Source: Sulfurimonas sp. (GTDB lineage: Bacteria; Campylobacterota; Campylobacteria; Campylobacterales; Sulfurimonadaceae). Taken from it: 14,581 nucleotides of DNA. The stretch is taken from the NCBI RefSeq assembly GCF_023229105.1, contig NZ_JALNZY010000052.1, positions 1 to 14,581 of the forward strand, read 5' to 3'. Within the stretch, counting starts at the first letter, position 1, and each line of letters begins with the position of its first letter. Below are positions 1-6,188 of this stretch, piece after piece. The notes beneath the pieces are model-generated. The model was not told where the DNA came from. It saw only the letters and a list, made by a program, of their open reading frames with translations, and did not search any database. The translations under genes and the position numbers were made by a program.

Positions 1-66
1 TTGCAGGTAATAGGGGTTGACAAGGGTTTTGATTTTGGATGTTTTTTTTGATAGTGTCGTAAAATA

Positions 67-109
67 GGGGTTTTGTTGTGGTTTGGTTTTTTGTTTGGGG
101 TTGGTGGGG
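67..109 (+). promoter_or_regulatory. G/T-only tract in the leader of the surface-protein gene
   Basis: These 43 bases contain only G and T, with GGGG runs at 67-70, 97-100 and 106-109 and several GG pairs between them. A run of eight T lies just upstream (42-49), and TAAAAT at 60-65 could be a -10 box. The last G run (GGTGGGG, 103-109) sits at ribosome-binding distance from the ATG at 115. The tract could form a two-layer G-quadruplex in the non-template strand or mRNA; that is inference. TTGACAAGGGTTTTG at 17-31 resembles the end of the 235-bp repeat unit found at 2879 and 4036. Confidence 0.4.
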
Positions 110-114
110 CTTTT

Positions 115-2544
115 ATGTTGACTACAGGTACCACACCAGATACTATTATCGGTACGGCTAACAATGACCTAATCACAGGTACAACTGCACAATTGTCTGT
201 AGATGACAGAATCATGGATTCTTCAACTTCTGATAATGATACATTTAACTTAACAGCAACTACTGACCCAGTAGCTATGGATGTAACAAATATTGAAAAT
301 ATCAATATTGATTGGGATGCATTTGGAACTCCAGATATCGATTTAGCAAATGTTATTGGTGCAACAGTTTCATTAGCATCAGATAAATCAGGTTATTTAG
401 GGCATGCTAACTTTATAAATGTTGATAGAAACAATGTTACTGTAGGTGACGGTGTTGTTGGTACGGTTACAGTTGCTGGAACAGTTGATTCAACAATCAA
501 TGGTGGAAGTGCTAAAACTTTAACAATTACAGGTGCAGACAGAGATTTAACTGTTAATGCTAACAATAGTGAAACAGTAACAATTGCTGTTGCAAATGAT
601 GTTGATAACTTAACAGTTTCTGCTACAAATGCAACTGCACTTACTGTAGATGCAAACAGAGCTGCTGATGTAACTGTTGGTAAAAATGCTGACTTAACTA
701 TGACTGGAACAGCTGATTATACAATTCAATCAACTGCTGATGTTCAACTTGATGTTGCTGCTGGTGCTGCATTTGATACACTTACAATAGCTGGTGACAA
801 CGCTGTTACATTAAGCTTTGCAAATGCTGCTGACATTGCAGGTCAAACAATCACTAATGCAGGTGTAATTAGAATAGAAGATGAATTAGCTGCTACTGTA
901 GATTATACAGATATTGAAGCTACTTCAATTGTTTTAGAGGCTCTTCAAACTGCAAATGCTACAGAAATAACTACTGTTAACGGTGCAAACTTTGTTTTAG
1001 AACTAGGAAATGGTGCAGCTGATACAGTTACTTTCGCTGTTACAACTGCTGATGATTCAAGTGCTGATGAGATTACTGTTGAGCTTCAAGATGATACAGC
1101 TGCTGCTTTAGACTTCAATGAAGCTGCTGATGAAGATTTTGAAACTGTAAACATCATCGCTAATGCTACTGTGAGTGCGACTGCTGTTGATTTAACTATT
1201 GCTTCTATTTTAGCTGGCACAAATAAAGTTGTACTATCAGCTGCAGAAAATGATGTAACAGTAACTGTTGCAACAGCAGGTGAAGTTGATGCTTCTGAAG
1301 TAACTGGTAATTTTGTTATAACACAAAACAACACTGATACAGATATGTTAATCATCGGTGGTAAAGCTAAAAATACTGTTGATTTTGATGGTGCTGTTAC
1401 TGCAGAATCAACATTCGTTGGTAACGCGACAAGCGATGCAATTGATAATATTACATTTGATACAACTACAGGTGATGCTGTAGCTATGGTTTATGGTGGA
1501 AACAACATTGTTGACGCTGCTGCTATAACTGATGGTCAATTGACTGTAGTTGCTGGTTCTGGTAACGATACTGTTACTGCAACGGGTACTTCATTAAACG
1601 ATGGTACACTTTCTCTTCAATTAGGTGATGGTAACAACAGTGTAACATTCGATATGGATGCAGCTAGAACTGGTGCGACTGTAAATATTACAACAGGTAC
1701 AGGAAACGATTCACTTGAAATCACTGCTGCTACAAAAGCAGGAGATGACATTACTATTGATTTAGGTACAGGTACAAATACATTAACAATTACAAGTGTT
1801 GATTTAAGTCTTGGTACTCAAGCAATTTCAGGTGTTGATGTTATTGCTATCGGTTCTTCTGATACTTTTGCAGTAGTTAATGCTACATTACTTGATGGTT
1901 CATCAATTACATTAACTGGTGATTCTACTACTACAGATCATTTAGCTGTAGCTATTACAGGTTCTGATACAACTGTTGATTTTAGTGGAATGACTATTGA
2001 TAATACTATCGATAAAGCAATCGGTGGTTTAGAAATCACTGCTAAAGCTGGTGTTGCAAATAACATTACTGCTACACATGGTGATGATAATATCATTGGT
2101 AATACAGGAGTTGATACAATCAATTTCGCTGCAACTGCTGCATTAAATGGTGAAGATACTATTACTACATTTACTGCTGGAACAGATAAATTGAACATCA
2201 GCGCATTTGCTTCTGTTACTGAAGCTACAACAGTTACAGGAAATATTACTGCTACTGCTGGTAATGTGTATTTCTTCTCAGCTGACATTACAGCTGGAGG
2301 TGGTGATGTTGCTGTTGCTGCTAATGTCGCTACTGCTCTTAATGCTGCTGCAGTATGGGCTGATACTACTGTAACTTCTTATATTGTTATTGTAGATACA
2401 GATGCTGCTGCTGATGGAGCTGGGACAGGTTCAGCAATCTACTCATGGACTGATGCTGGTTCTAATGAAGTTGCAGCTGCGGAATTAACATTGATGGGTA
2501 CAGTTGATGCTGTACTTACAACTGCTGATTTAGTATTTGCATAA
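115..2544 (+). CDS. RTX-like / S-layer-like secreted surface protein
   Basis: A protein of 809 residues from the ATG at 115, rich in Thr, Ala, Asp, Val and Asn and with no cysteine, as expected of a large extracellular protein. Degenerate Ca-binding-type turns of the G-x-G-N-D kind recur, for example GSGNDTVTA, GDGNNSVTF, GTGNDSLEI and GTGTNTLTI (about residues 480-560), and a more typical end block runs from HGDDNIIGNTGVDTINF to TFTAGTDKLNISAF. The C-terminus (AELTLMGTVDAVLTTADLVFA region) resembles ends of type I secretion substrates in Campylobacterota; there is no Sec signal. A TTG at 73 would add 14 hydrophobic residues, but these come from the G/T-only tract and the TTG has no well-placed ribosome site, so the ATG is preferred. 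Relatives often carry a long N-terminal region (DUF4214 type) before the LTTGT...GTANND start, so this copy may be 5'-truncated. No transporter gene is in the window. Confidence 0.75.
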   Translation: MLTTGTTPDTIIGTANNDLITGTTAQLSVDDRIMDSSTSDNDTFNLTATTDPVAMDVTNIENINIDWDAFGTPDIDLANVIGATVSLASDKSGYLGHANFINVDRNNVTVGDGVVGTVTVAGTVDSTINGGSAKTLTITGADRDLTVNANNSETVTIAVANDVDNLTVSATNATALTVDANRAADVTVGKNADLTMTGTADYTIQSTADVQLDVAAGAAFDTLTIAGDNAVTLSFANAADIAGQTITNAGVIRIEDELAATVDYTDIEATSIVLEALQTANATEITTVNGANFVLELGNGAADTVTFAVTTADDSSADEITVELQDDTAAALDFNEAADEDFETVNIIANATVSATAVDLTIASILAGTNKVVLSAAENDVTVTVATAGEVDASEVTGNFVITQNNTDTDMLIIGGKAKNTVDFDGAVTAESTFVGNATSDAIDNITFDTTTGDAVAMVYGGNNIVDAAAITDGQLTVVAGSGNDTVTATGTSLNDGTLSLQLGDGNNSVTFDMDAARTGATVNITTGTGNDSLEITAATKAGDDITIDLGTGTNTLTITSVDLSLGTQAISGVDVIAIGSSDTFAVVNATLLDGSSITLTGDSTTTDHLAVAITGSDTTVDFSGMTIDNTIDKAIGGLEITAKAGVANNITATHGDDNIIGNTGVDTINFAATAALNGEDTITTFTAGTDKLNISAFASVTEATTVTGNITATAGNVYFFSADITAGGGDVAVAANVATALNAAAVWADTTVTSYIVIVDTDAAADGAGTGSAIYSWTDAGSNEVAAAELTLMGTVDAVLTTADLVFA

Positions 2545-2580
2545 TCGCAATAAAACACTCTAACCCCTCAAAAGGTTATA

Positions 2581-2612
2581 AGCCTCACCCCTCAAAAGGT
2601 GGGGCTTTTTTA
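2581..2612 (+). terminator. Rho-independent terminator of the surface-protein gene
   Basis: AGCCTCACC (2581-2589) pairs with GGTGGGGCT (2598-2606) with one G-U pair, an eight-base loop, and a run of six T. It lies 36 bases after the stop. The loop and flanks repeat a nearby sequence: ACCCCTCAAAAGGT occurs at 2563-2576 and again at 2587-2600, so a smaller hairpin (AACC/GGTT) precedes the main one. Confidence 0.85.
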
Positions 2613-2656
2613 TTTCTACTTCTCTCCCTTTTTGCTACAACCCGTAACACTTCTAA

Positions 2657-2893
2657 AAATTCCTAAATTTCTTTTATCCTTAATATCCACTTAAAAGTCG
2701 GCAATCTGGTGGGCAATTATCTTTCATCTATCTAAATCTTTTACAAGACTCTCTAAACTACCTATTTATCTACATTTCTCTCATTTGCATACCGTCCCAA
2801 AATCTCCTTTAGGATTACAATACTATTTATTGTGTCATTAACACTCCATTTGGTCGGCAATTGGTCGGCAGAGCCTACTTGACAAGGTTTTTA
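2657..2893 (+). repeat. 235-bp repeat unit, copy 1 (GGTCGGC-box unit)
   Basis: This stretch fills most of the 354-base gap before the transposase gene and aligns, with divergence, to 3816-4050. Matching landmarks in order are AAATTCCTAAATTTCTTTT (2657), AAGTCGGCAATCTGGTGGGC (2694-2713), GTCCCAAAATC (2794), the 19-base TGGTCGGCAATTGGTCGGC (2851-2869), then nine variable bases and TTGACAAGGTTTTTA (2879-2893). From the first landmark to TTGACA is 222 bases here and 220 in copy 2. The two GGTCGGC boxes are direct repeats 11 bases apart. The ends of the unit are approximate. No gene is seen inside it. Confidence 0.7.
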
Positions 2894-2922
2894 AAAAAGG
2901 GGTGTCAGGCACCATTTTATGC
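2893..2922 (+). repeat. REP-like palindrome GGTGTCAGGCACC, copy A
   Basis: Six A, GGGG and an imperfect palindrome: GGTGT (2901-2905) can pair with GCACC (2909-2913) around a three-base loop. The first 20 bases (2893-2912) are identical to 6107-6126. The longer element including CATTTTATGC also resembles 6232-6260. It lies 53 bases before the RAYT start codon. Short palindromes next to RAYT genes are typical of REP elements mobilised by these transposases. Confidence 0.65.
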
Positions 2923-2966
2923 AAAAACTTAATTAAATATTAATCTAATAAACACTACAATATCTT

Positions 2967-3707
2967 ATGGCAAGAAAAGAACGATACCAAGAAGCTGGAC
3001 ACTATCATATTATAAATCGTGGGGTAGAACAGCGAGCTATCTATCTTGAACCAGAAGACTATGAGTTTTTTTTAGATTTATTACTCATACTTACCAAAGA
3101 TTATCAAATTATCATACATACATTTTGTCTTATGACAAACCACTATCATCTTCTTTTAGAAACCAAAACCTCAAATCTGTCAAAAGCTATACAATTTGTA
3201 AATGACAAATACTCAAAATATTTTAATAAAAAATACAAAAGAAGCGGTCACCTATGGCAGGGCAGATACAAATCTTATCCTATGTTTGATGATGCACATT
3301 TTTGGATAGTAGCAAAATATATAGAAAGTAATCCCATAAAAGCCAAGATGGTAAAACAAGTAGAACTCTATAAATACCAATCATTTTTTCAATGGAAATA
3401 TAAACATAACTATTATGAGCTTTTAAATAACTCTATGATTTTTGAGATGACTTATAGGGAGTATGAAGACTATATTACAAGTGAGATGGAAATTGATGCC
3501 ATAGATGTTGTGTATAAATCTCCAAAGCTTATAACTCAAGACGGAAAGTTAAAAGTTCTAAAAAAGAGAATAGAGACTTTTTTTGAAGTTGATCGTGATA
3601 TAAATAGAGATGAAAATATAAAAAAAGCTTTTCAATACGGTTATACAAAAAGTGAAATAGCTAGTTTTTTAGAGCTTAATCATTCTACTATATCAAGAAT
3701 CATTTAG
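2967..3707 (+). CDS. REP-associated tyrosine transposase (Y1/HUH family)
   Basis: A 246-residue member of the Y1_Tnp (RAYT, TnpA-REP) family, single-strand DNA transposases that use an HUH metal site and one tyrosine and act on short palindromic repeats. Visible are the opening GHYHIINRG (11-19), the HUH motif as NHYH (His59, Tyr60, His61), tyrosines at 82 and 85 of which one is likely catalytic, and the family signature RSGHLWQGRYKSYP (92-105). The C-terminal part has the DnaA-like helix-turn-helix YTKSEIASFLELNHSTISRII, ending at the stop where relatives usually run on a few residues. No good ribosome-binding sequence precedes the ATG, so expression may be low. It is embedded between two copies of the 235-bp unit and has a palindromic element upstream. 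No frameshift is seen; it may be active. Confidence 0.9.
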   Translation: MARKERYQEAGHYHIINRGVEQRAIYLEPEDYEFFLDLLLILTKDYQIIIHTFCLMTNHYHLLLETKTSNLSKAIQFVNDKYSKYFNKKYKRSGHLWQGRYKSYPMFDDAHFWIVAKYIESNPIKAKMVKQVELYKYQSFFQWKYKHNYYELLNNSMIFEMTYREYEDYITSEMEIDAIDVVYKSPKLITQDGKLKVLKKRIETFFEVDRDINRDENIKKAFQYGYTKSEIASFLELNHSTISRII

Positions 3708-3721
3708 ACTAAAACATTTGC

Positions 3722-3742
3722 TTGCTGAAAAGCAATCAGCAA
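3722..3742 (+). repeat. Perfect 7-bp hairpin after the transposase gene
   Basis: TTGCTGA (3722-3728) and TCAGCAA (3736-3742) are exact inverted repeats around a seven-base loop, starting 15 bases after the stop. No T run follows, so it is a poor intrinsic terminator; it could be a transcript end stabiliser or a transposase recognition hairpin. The following 70 bases (to 3815) are C-rich and show nothing else. Confidence 0.45.
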
Positions 3743-3815
3743 AATTCCTCACCATACCACCAACCAAGCTTACCACCCCAAACCACACATTTGCTACCAA
3801 TAGTTACATCAGCTC

Positions 3816-4050
3816 AAATTCGTAATTTCTTTTAAACCTTAAAGCGACCTAAAATGGTCGGCAATTGGTCGGCTAAAAAACTCCAAGTGTCCCATAATAC
3901 TTTTGAGACAGCTACAACACCCTCTACACCGAACTTCTGTAAAAACCAAATGCCTAAAAAGTGTCTCAAAAGCCCCTAAGCATTATGAGACACCTAAATG
4001 CACTCAAATATCCCTATTTGGTCGGCTAACTGCCCTTGACAAGGTTTTTA
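3816..4050 (+). repeat. 235-bp repeat unit, copy 2, upstream of the recombinase
   Basis: Second copy of the unit at 2657-2893. Landmarks: AAATTCGTAATTTCTTTT (3816), the exact 19-base TGGTCGGCAATTGGTCGGC (3855-3873), GTCTCAAAAGC (3963), a third GGTCGGC (4020-4026), nine variable bases, and TTGACAAGGTTTTTA (4036-4050). Before the first box, CGACC (3845-3849) and GGTCG (3856-3860) form an inverted repeat. Repeated recombinase-size boxes beside an integrase gene are what arm-type binding sites of an att region look like, but that role is inferred. The 488-base gap between transposase and recombinase holds this unit, the hairpin at 3722 and the promoter at 4036, and no credible gene. Confidence 0.7.
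3888..3993. repeat. Pair of inverted palindromic elements inside repeat copy 2
   Basis: CTTTTGAGACA (3900-3910) and TGTCTCAAAAG (3962-3972) are exact 11-base inverted repeats. Each belongs to a palindrome of its own: GTGTCTCA (3961-3968) with TGAGACAC (3986-3993), and GTGTCCCATAAT leading into TTTTGAGACA (3888-3910). Read on the minus strand the second element matches the first except for about eight extra central bases. Repeat copy 1 keeps degraded traces (CTTTTACAAGAC and GTCCCAAAATC). Confidence 0.6.
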
Positions 4051-4065
4051 GCCTTAAACTATACT
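4036..4065 (+). promoter_or_regulatory. Promoter of the tyrosine recombinase gene
   Basis: TTGACA (4036-4041) and TATACT (4060-4065) with an 18-base spacer form a near-consensus housekeeping promoter about 130 bases before the recombinase ATG. The -35 box is the conserved end of the 235-bp repeat unit, so the repeat itself supplies half of the promoter. Confidence 0.6.
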
Positions 4066-4195
4066 CCCACTTAAGCTTAGAGCGAAAAACAAGCCCTAAA
4101 CCACATAAAACATCCATTTATTAGTAAGGAAATTTACCTATAAAAATAGAGTAAATCCAAGAGTAGAAAAAAGATAAAACATAAGGAAAACCACA

Positions 4196-5347
4196 ATGCC
4201 AAAAGCCACAATCAACCAAGAGTTTTTAGATAAATTAGAGTTACCAACAAACAAAGCCAAAGAGCAGTATTTCGATATAGCCCAAATAGGATTTATGCTT
4301 GAAGTAAAAAGAACAGGAAGTAAAACCTACTACTTCAGATACAGAAAAAACAATAAACAAACTATGAAACGATTAGGAACAACAGAAGAACTAACTCTTA
4401 AAGCAGCTAAAGATATATATCTAAAACTAAAACAAGATATGATAGATATTAAAATAGAGAGCATCACCAACAACAATGACACAACACACCCCATCCCAAC
4501 CCTACAAGAGTTCTACGACAACTTCTACAACCCTTACATCCAAAAGCACATTAAAAGCCACACAACCAACCAAAGCCTCTTCATCAACCACATACTCCCA
4601 GCACTAGGTGCAACTGTAATGACAGAGATAAAAAAGATAGATATAATAAAACACCACTCTCAAATGCTAAGCCTAAAGAAACTTGCCCCTGCAACTGCCA
4701 ACAAGTTTTTAGTATTCCTCTCCAACGCCTATCATTTAGCTATAGAGTTCGAGATACTCCAAACTCCATACAACCCAGTTGATAAAATCAAACACTTTGA
4801 AGAAAACAACGCAAGAGAGAGATACCTAACAACTAAAGAGAGTAAAAGATTAGTCCAAGCTGTACAAGAAAGCCCAAACCTACACCTAAAATACATCATC
4901 CCAATGCTACTGCTAAGTGGAGCAAGAAGAGGAGAAGTTCTAAAAGCCCAGTGGAGCAACTTCGATGAAATTCAAATGCTTTGGACTATCCCTACAAGCA
5001 AGAACGGTAAAAAGAGAATCCTACCCCTAACCCCACAACTACACGACCTACTAAAACAGATACCAAAAGAATCAAAATACCTCTTCCCCTTACCAGTAAC
5101 AAGCGAACCCTACATCACCATCTTCAACAGCTGGAACACCGCAAGAAAGAAAGCTGGACTGCCAGAAGTGCGTATTCACGACCTAAGACACTCTTATGCA
5201 TCAGCACTAGTAAACGCTAAATGCTCCCTCTATGAAGTTCAAAAGCTTCTAGGACACTCAACAGCAAAGATGACCCAAAGATACGCCCATCTATCAAACG
5301 ATGCCCTTATGAGTGCTGCTTCTTGTGCTGGGAGGTTGTTGAAGTGA
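4196..5347 (+). CDS. Tyrosine recombinase / phage-type integrase
   Basis: A 383-residue site-specific integrase that cuts and rejoins DNA through a 3'-phosphotyrosine intermediate. The N-terminal part (about 1-85) resembles the DUF4102-type arm-binding domain, residues 100-200 the SAM-like core-binding domain, and 208-383 the catalytic domain. All active-site residues are visible: Arg244 (SGARRGE), Lys269 (TSKNGKKR), His328 and Arg331 (HDLRH), His354 (LLGHS) and Tyr363 (QRYAHL). AAGGA at 4183-4187 is well placed for the ATG. The plus strand is conspicuously C-rich and G-poor here, unlike the G/T-rich coding strand of the surface gene, suggesting separate origins. It follows repeat copy 2 and precedes hicBA, a common cargo of mobile elements. 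No excisionase gene was found. It appears intact; which att site it uses is unknown. Confidence 0.95.
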   Translation: MPKATINQEFLDKLELPTNKAKEQYFDIAQIGFMLEVKRTGSKTYYFRYRKNNKQTMKRLGTTEELTLKAAKDIYLKLKQDMIDIKIESITNNNDTTHPIPTLQEFYDNFYNPYIQKHIKSHTTNQSLFINHILPALGATVMTEIKKIDIIKHHSQMLSLKKLAPATANKFLVFLSNAYHLAIEFEILQTPYNPVDKIKHFEENNARERYLTTKESKRLVQAVQESPNLHLKYIIPMLLLSGARRGEVLKAQWSNFDEIQMLWTIPTSKNGKKRILPLTPQLHDLLKQIPKESKYLFPLPVTSEPYITIFNSWNTARKKAGLPEVRIHDLRHSYASALVNAKCSLYEVQKLLGHSTAKMTQRYAHLSNDALMSAASCAGRLLK

Positions 5348-5363
5348 GATTGTAGATATGGTT

Positions 5364-5372
5364 TGGTATAAT
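5364..5372 (+). promoter_or_regulatory. Extended -10 promoter of hicBA
   Basis: TGGTATAAT is a perfect extended -10 element (TGnTATAAT), 33 bases before the hicB start codon and immediately after the recombinase stop. No convincing -35 box is seen at normal distance, which is acceptable for this promoter type. Autorepression by the HicAB complex would be expected here, though no clear operator palindrome is visible. Confidence 0.55.
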
Positions 5373-5404
5373 GAGTTTTAATAATACATAGCAAAGGATA
5401 AAAA

Positions 5405-5626
5405 ATGAAATATTCTGTAATCATAGAAGAAGATAAACTTGATGGTGGATACATAGCTTATGTTCCAAGCCTTAAAGGGTGTTACACTCAAGCAGATACA
5501 CTAGATGAGTTAAAAACTAATATTATCGAAGCTATAGAGGTAAGCAAAGAAGAGAATGAGCCAGTGAATACTTTGTTTGGTATTTGGGAGCTAGAGGTAG
5601 ATAATGCCGCCGTTGCCAGTCATTAG
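5405..5626 (+). CDS. hicB: HicB-family antitoxin
   Basis: A 73-residue protein of the partial RNase H fold that neutralises HicA in a type II toxin-antitoxin system. The N-terminal strand MKYSVIIEED and the block GGYIAYVPSLKGCYTQADT (14-32), followed by the helix LDELKTNIIEAIEVS, are characteristic of HicB. It is a short form: no C-terminal helix-turn-helix or ribbon-helix-helix DNA-binding domain is visible, so repression of its own promoter is not obvious from this protein alone. AAAGGA (5393-5398) is well placed upstream. Its last 23 bases overlap hicA, which fits co-translation and the antitoxin-first order. It lies just after the recombinase, typical of a maintenance module on an acquired element. 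Confidence 0.88.
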   Translation: MKYSVIIEEDKLDGGYIAYVPSLKGCYTQADTLDELKTNIIEAIEVSKEENEPVNTLFGIWELEVDNAAVASH

Positions 5627-5834
5627 TGCTAAAGAGTTAATAAAGTTTTTACAGTTCAAAGGGTTTGAGCTTGCAAGACAAAAAGGCTCACACCAAAGAT
5701 ACAAACATCCAGATGGAAGAGCTGTAACTGTACCTGTGCATGGTAAGAGTGATTTAAAAAGAGGGTTACTAAATGGTATCCTCAATGAGCTTAATATTGA
5801 TGTTGAAGAGTTAATAAGCTTTTTGAAAAAGTAG
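5604..5834 (+). CDS. hicA: HicA-family mRNA interferase toxin
   Basis: A 76-residue HicA toxin with the double-stranded RNA-binding-like fold; family members cut mRNA and arrest growth until bound by HicB. The sequence KGFELARQKGSHQRYKHPDG carries the conserved Gly-Ser-His with the catalytic His30, followed by VTVPVHGKSDLKRGLLNGIL, the usual second half. The length matches the family and no key residue is missing, so it is likely functional. The ATG at 5604 lies inside the hicB end; GAGGT at 5594-5598 gives it a ribosome site of its own. The ribosome site of the next gene (AGGGAG, 5833-5838) overlaps the hicA stop, so three genes share one transcript. Confidence 0.92.
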   Translation: MPPLPVISAKELIKFLQFKGFELARQKGSHQRYKHPDGRAVTVPVHGKSDLKRGLLNGILNELNIDVEELISFLKK

Positions 5835-5843
5835 GGAGTTGCT

Positions 5844-6146
5844 ATGTATTTATCAGTTATAGATGTAAAACCACAAGAAGATTATAAACTGTTGCTTACT
5901 TTTGAGAATAATGAGTGAAAAGTGTTTGATGTAAATGAGTATCTTAATATAGGTAAATTTCAAGAACTCAAAGACAAAAAGCTTTTTTCTAGTGTGAAAG
6001 TAAGCTTTGATAGTATAGAGTGGGACAACCATCTTGACCTTGATCCTGAACTGCTTTATGACAAATCGGTAAAAAAAGGGAAAAAAGGGGTGTCAGTCGC
6101 CACCTTAAAAAAGGGGTGTCAGGCACTCACCTACTTCCATAAGTAG
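5844..6146 (+). pseudogene. DUF2442 protein gene broken by an in-frame TGA and extended by repeats
   Basis: From the ATG at 5844 (ribosome site AGGGAG overlapping the hicA stop) the frame reads MYLSVIDVKPQEDYKLLLTF, ENNE, then TGA at 5916-5918, and continues in the same frame with KVFDVNEYLNIGKFQELKD to WDNHLDLDPELLYDKS. Together this is a typical DUF2442 protein, a small domain of unknown function often found near toxin-antitoxin-like genes; the stop falls inside the normally unbroken first half. The family would end near LLYDKS, but here the frame runs through two tandem REP-like repeats (KKGKKGVSVATLKKGC...) and stops within the terminator hairpin. A GTG at 5922 could restart translation, with no good ribosome site. 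Most likely a nonsense mutant; readthrough or a sequencing error cannot be excluded. Confidence 0.75.
6081..6132 (+). repeat. Two tandem 26-bp REP-like repeats (copies B and C)
   Basis: Two adjacent 26-base units each begin AAAAAAGGGGTGTCAG. The first continues TCGCCACCTT (6081-6106), the second GCACTCACCT (6107-6132). The first 20 bases of the second are identical to 2893-2912 upstream of the RAYT gene. They separate the natural end of the DUF2442 reading frame from its terminator, which indicates insertion there. Confidence 0.7.
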
Positions 6147-6156
6147 GACTTTTTTT
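6130..6156 (+). terminator. Terminator of the hicBA-DUF2442 operon
   Basis: CCTACTT (6130-6136) and AAGTAGG (6141-6147) form a perfect 7-bp stem with loop CCAT, followed by AC and seven T (6150-6156). The current stop codon of the extended DUF2442 frame (6144-6146) lies in the right arm of the stem. Confidence 0.85.
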
Positions 6157-6188
6157 ATTATTCTTTCTATTCTTTTTTCTATTTTCGG

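Noticed and set aside
1086..2288. Minus-strand open frames inside the surface-protein gene
   Set aside because: They are mirror frames of a low-complexity Thr/Ala/Asp gene and show hydrophobic Val/Ala/Ser runs with no family resemblance.
2879..2908. TTGACA at 2879 as promoter for the transposase gene
   Set aside because: No -10 box stands at the right distance (2903-2908 is TGTCAG), unlike the copy at 4036. The TTGACA is kept here as part of the repeat only.
2851..4026. CRISPR array based on the repeated GGTCGGC boxes
   Set aside because: The boxes are only 7-19 bases, irregularly spaced, and there are no uniform spacers and no cas genes.
3903..4124. Plus-strand open frame of 73 codons between transposase and recombinase
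   Set aside because: It lies almost wholly inside repeat copy 2 and its palindromes, has no ribosome site, and reads as unstructured basic low-complexity residues.
3708..4195. Integron attC sites or a tRNA-type attachment site
   Set aside because: No GTTRRRY/RYYYAAC core pair with attC-like arms and no tRNA 3'-end sequence were found, although the recombinase neighbourhood invited the search.
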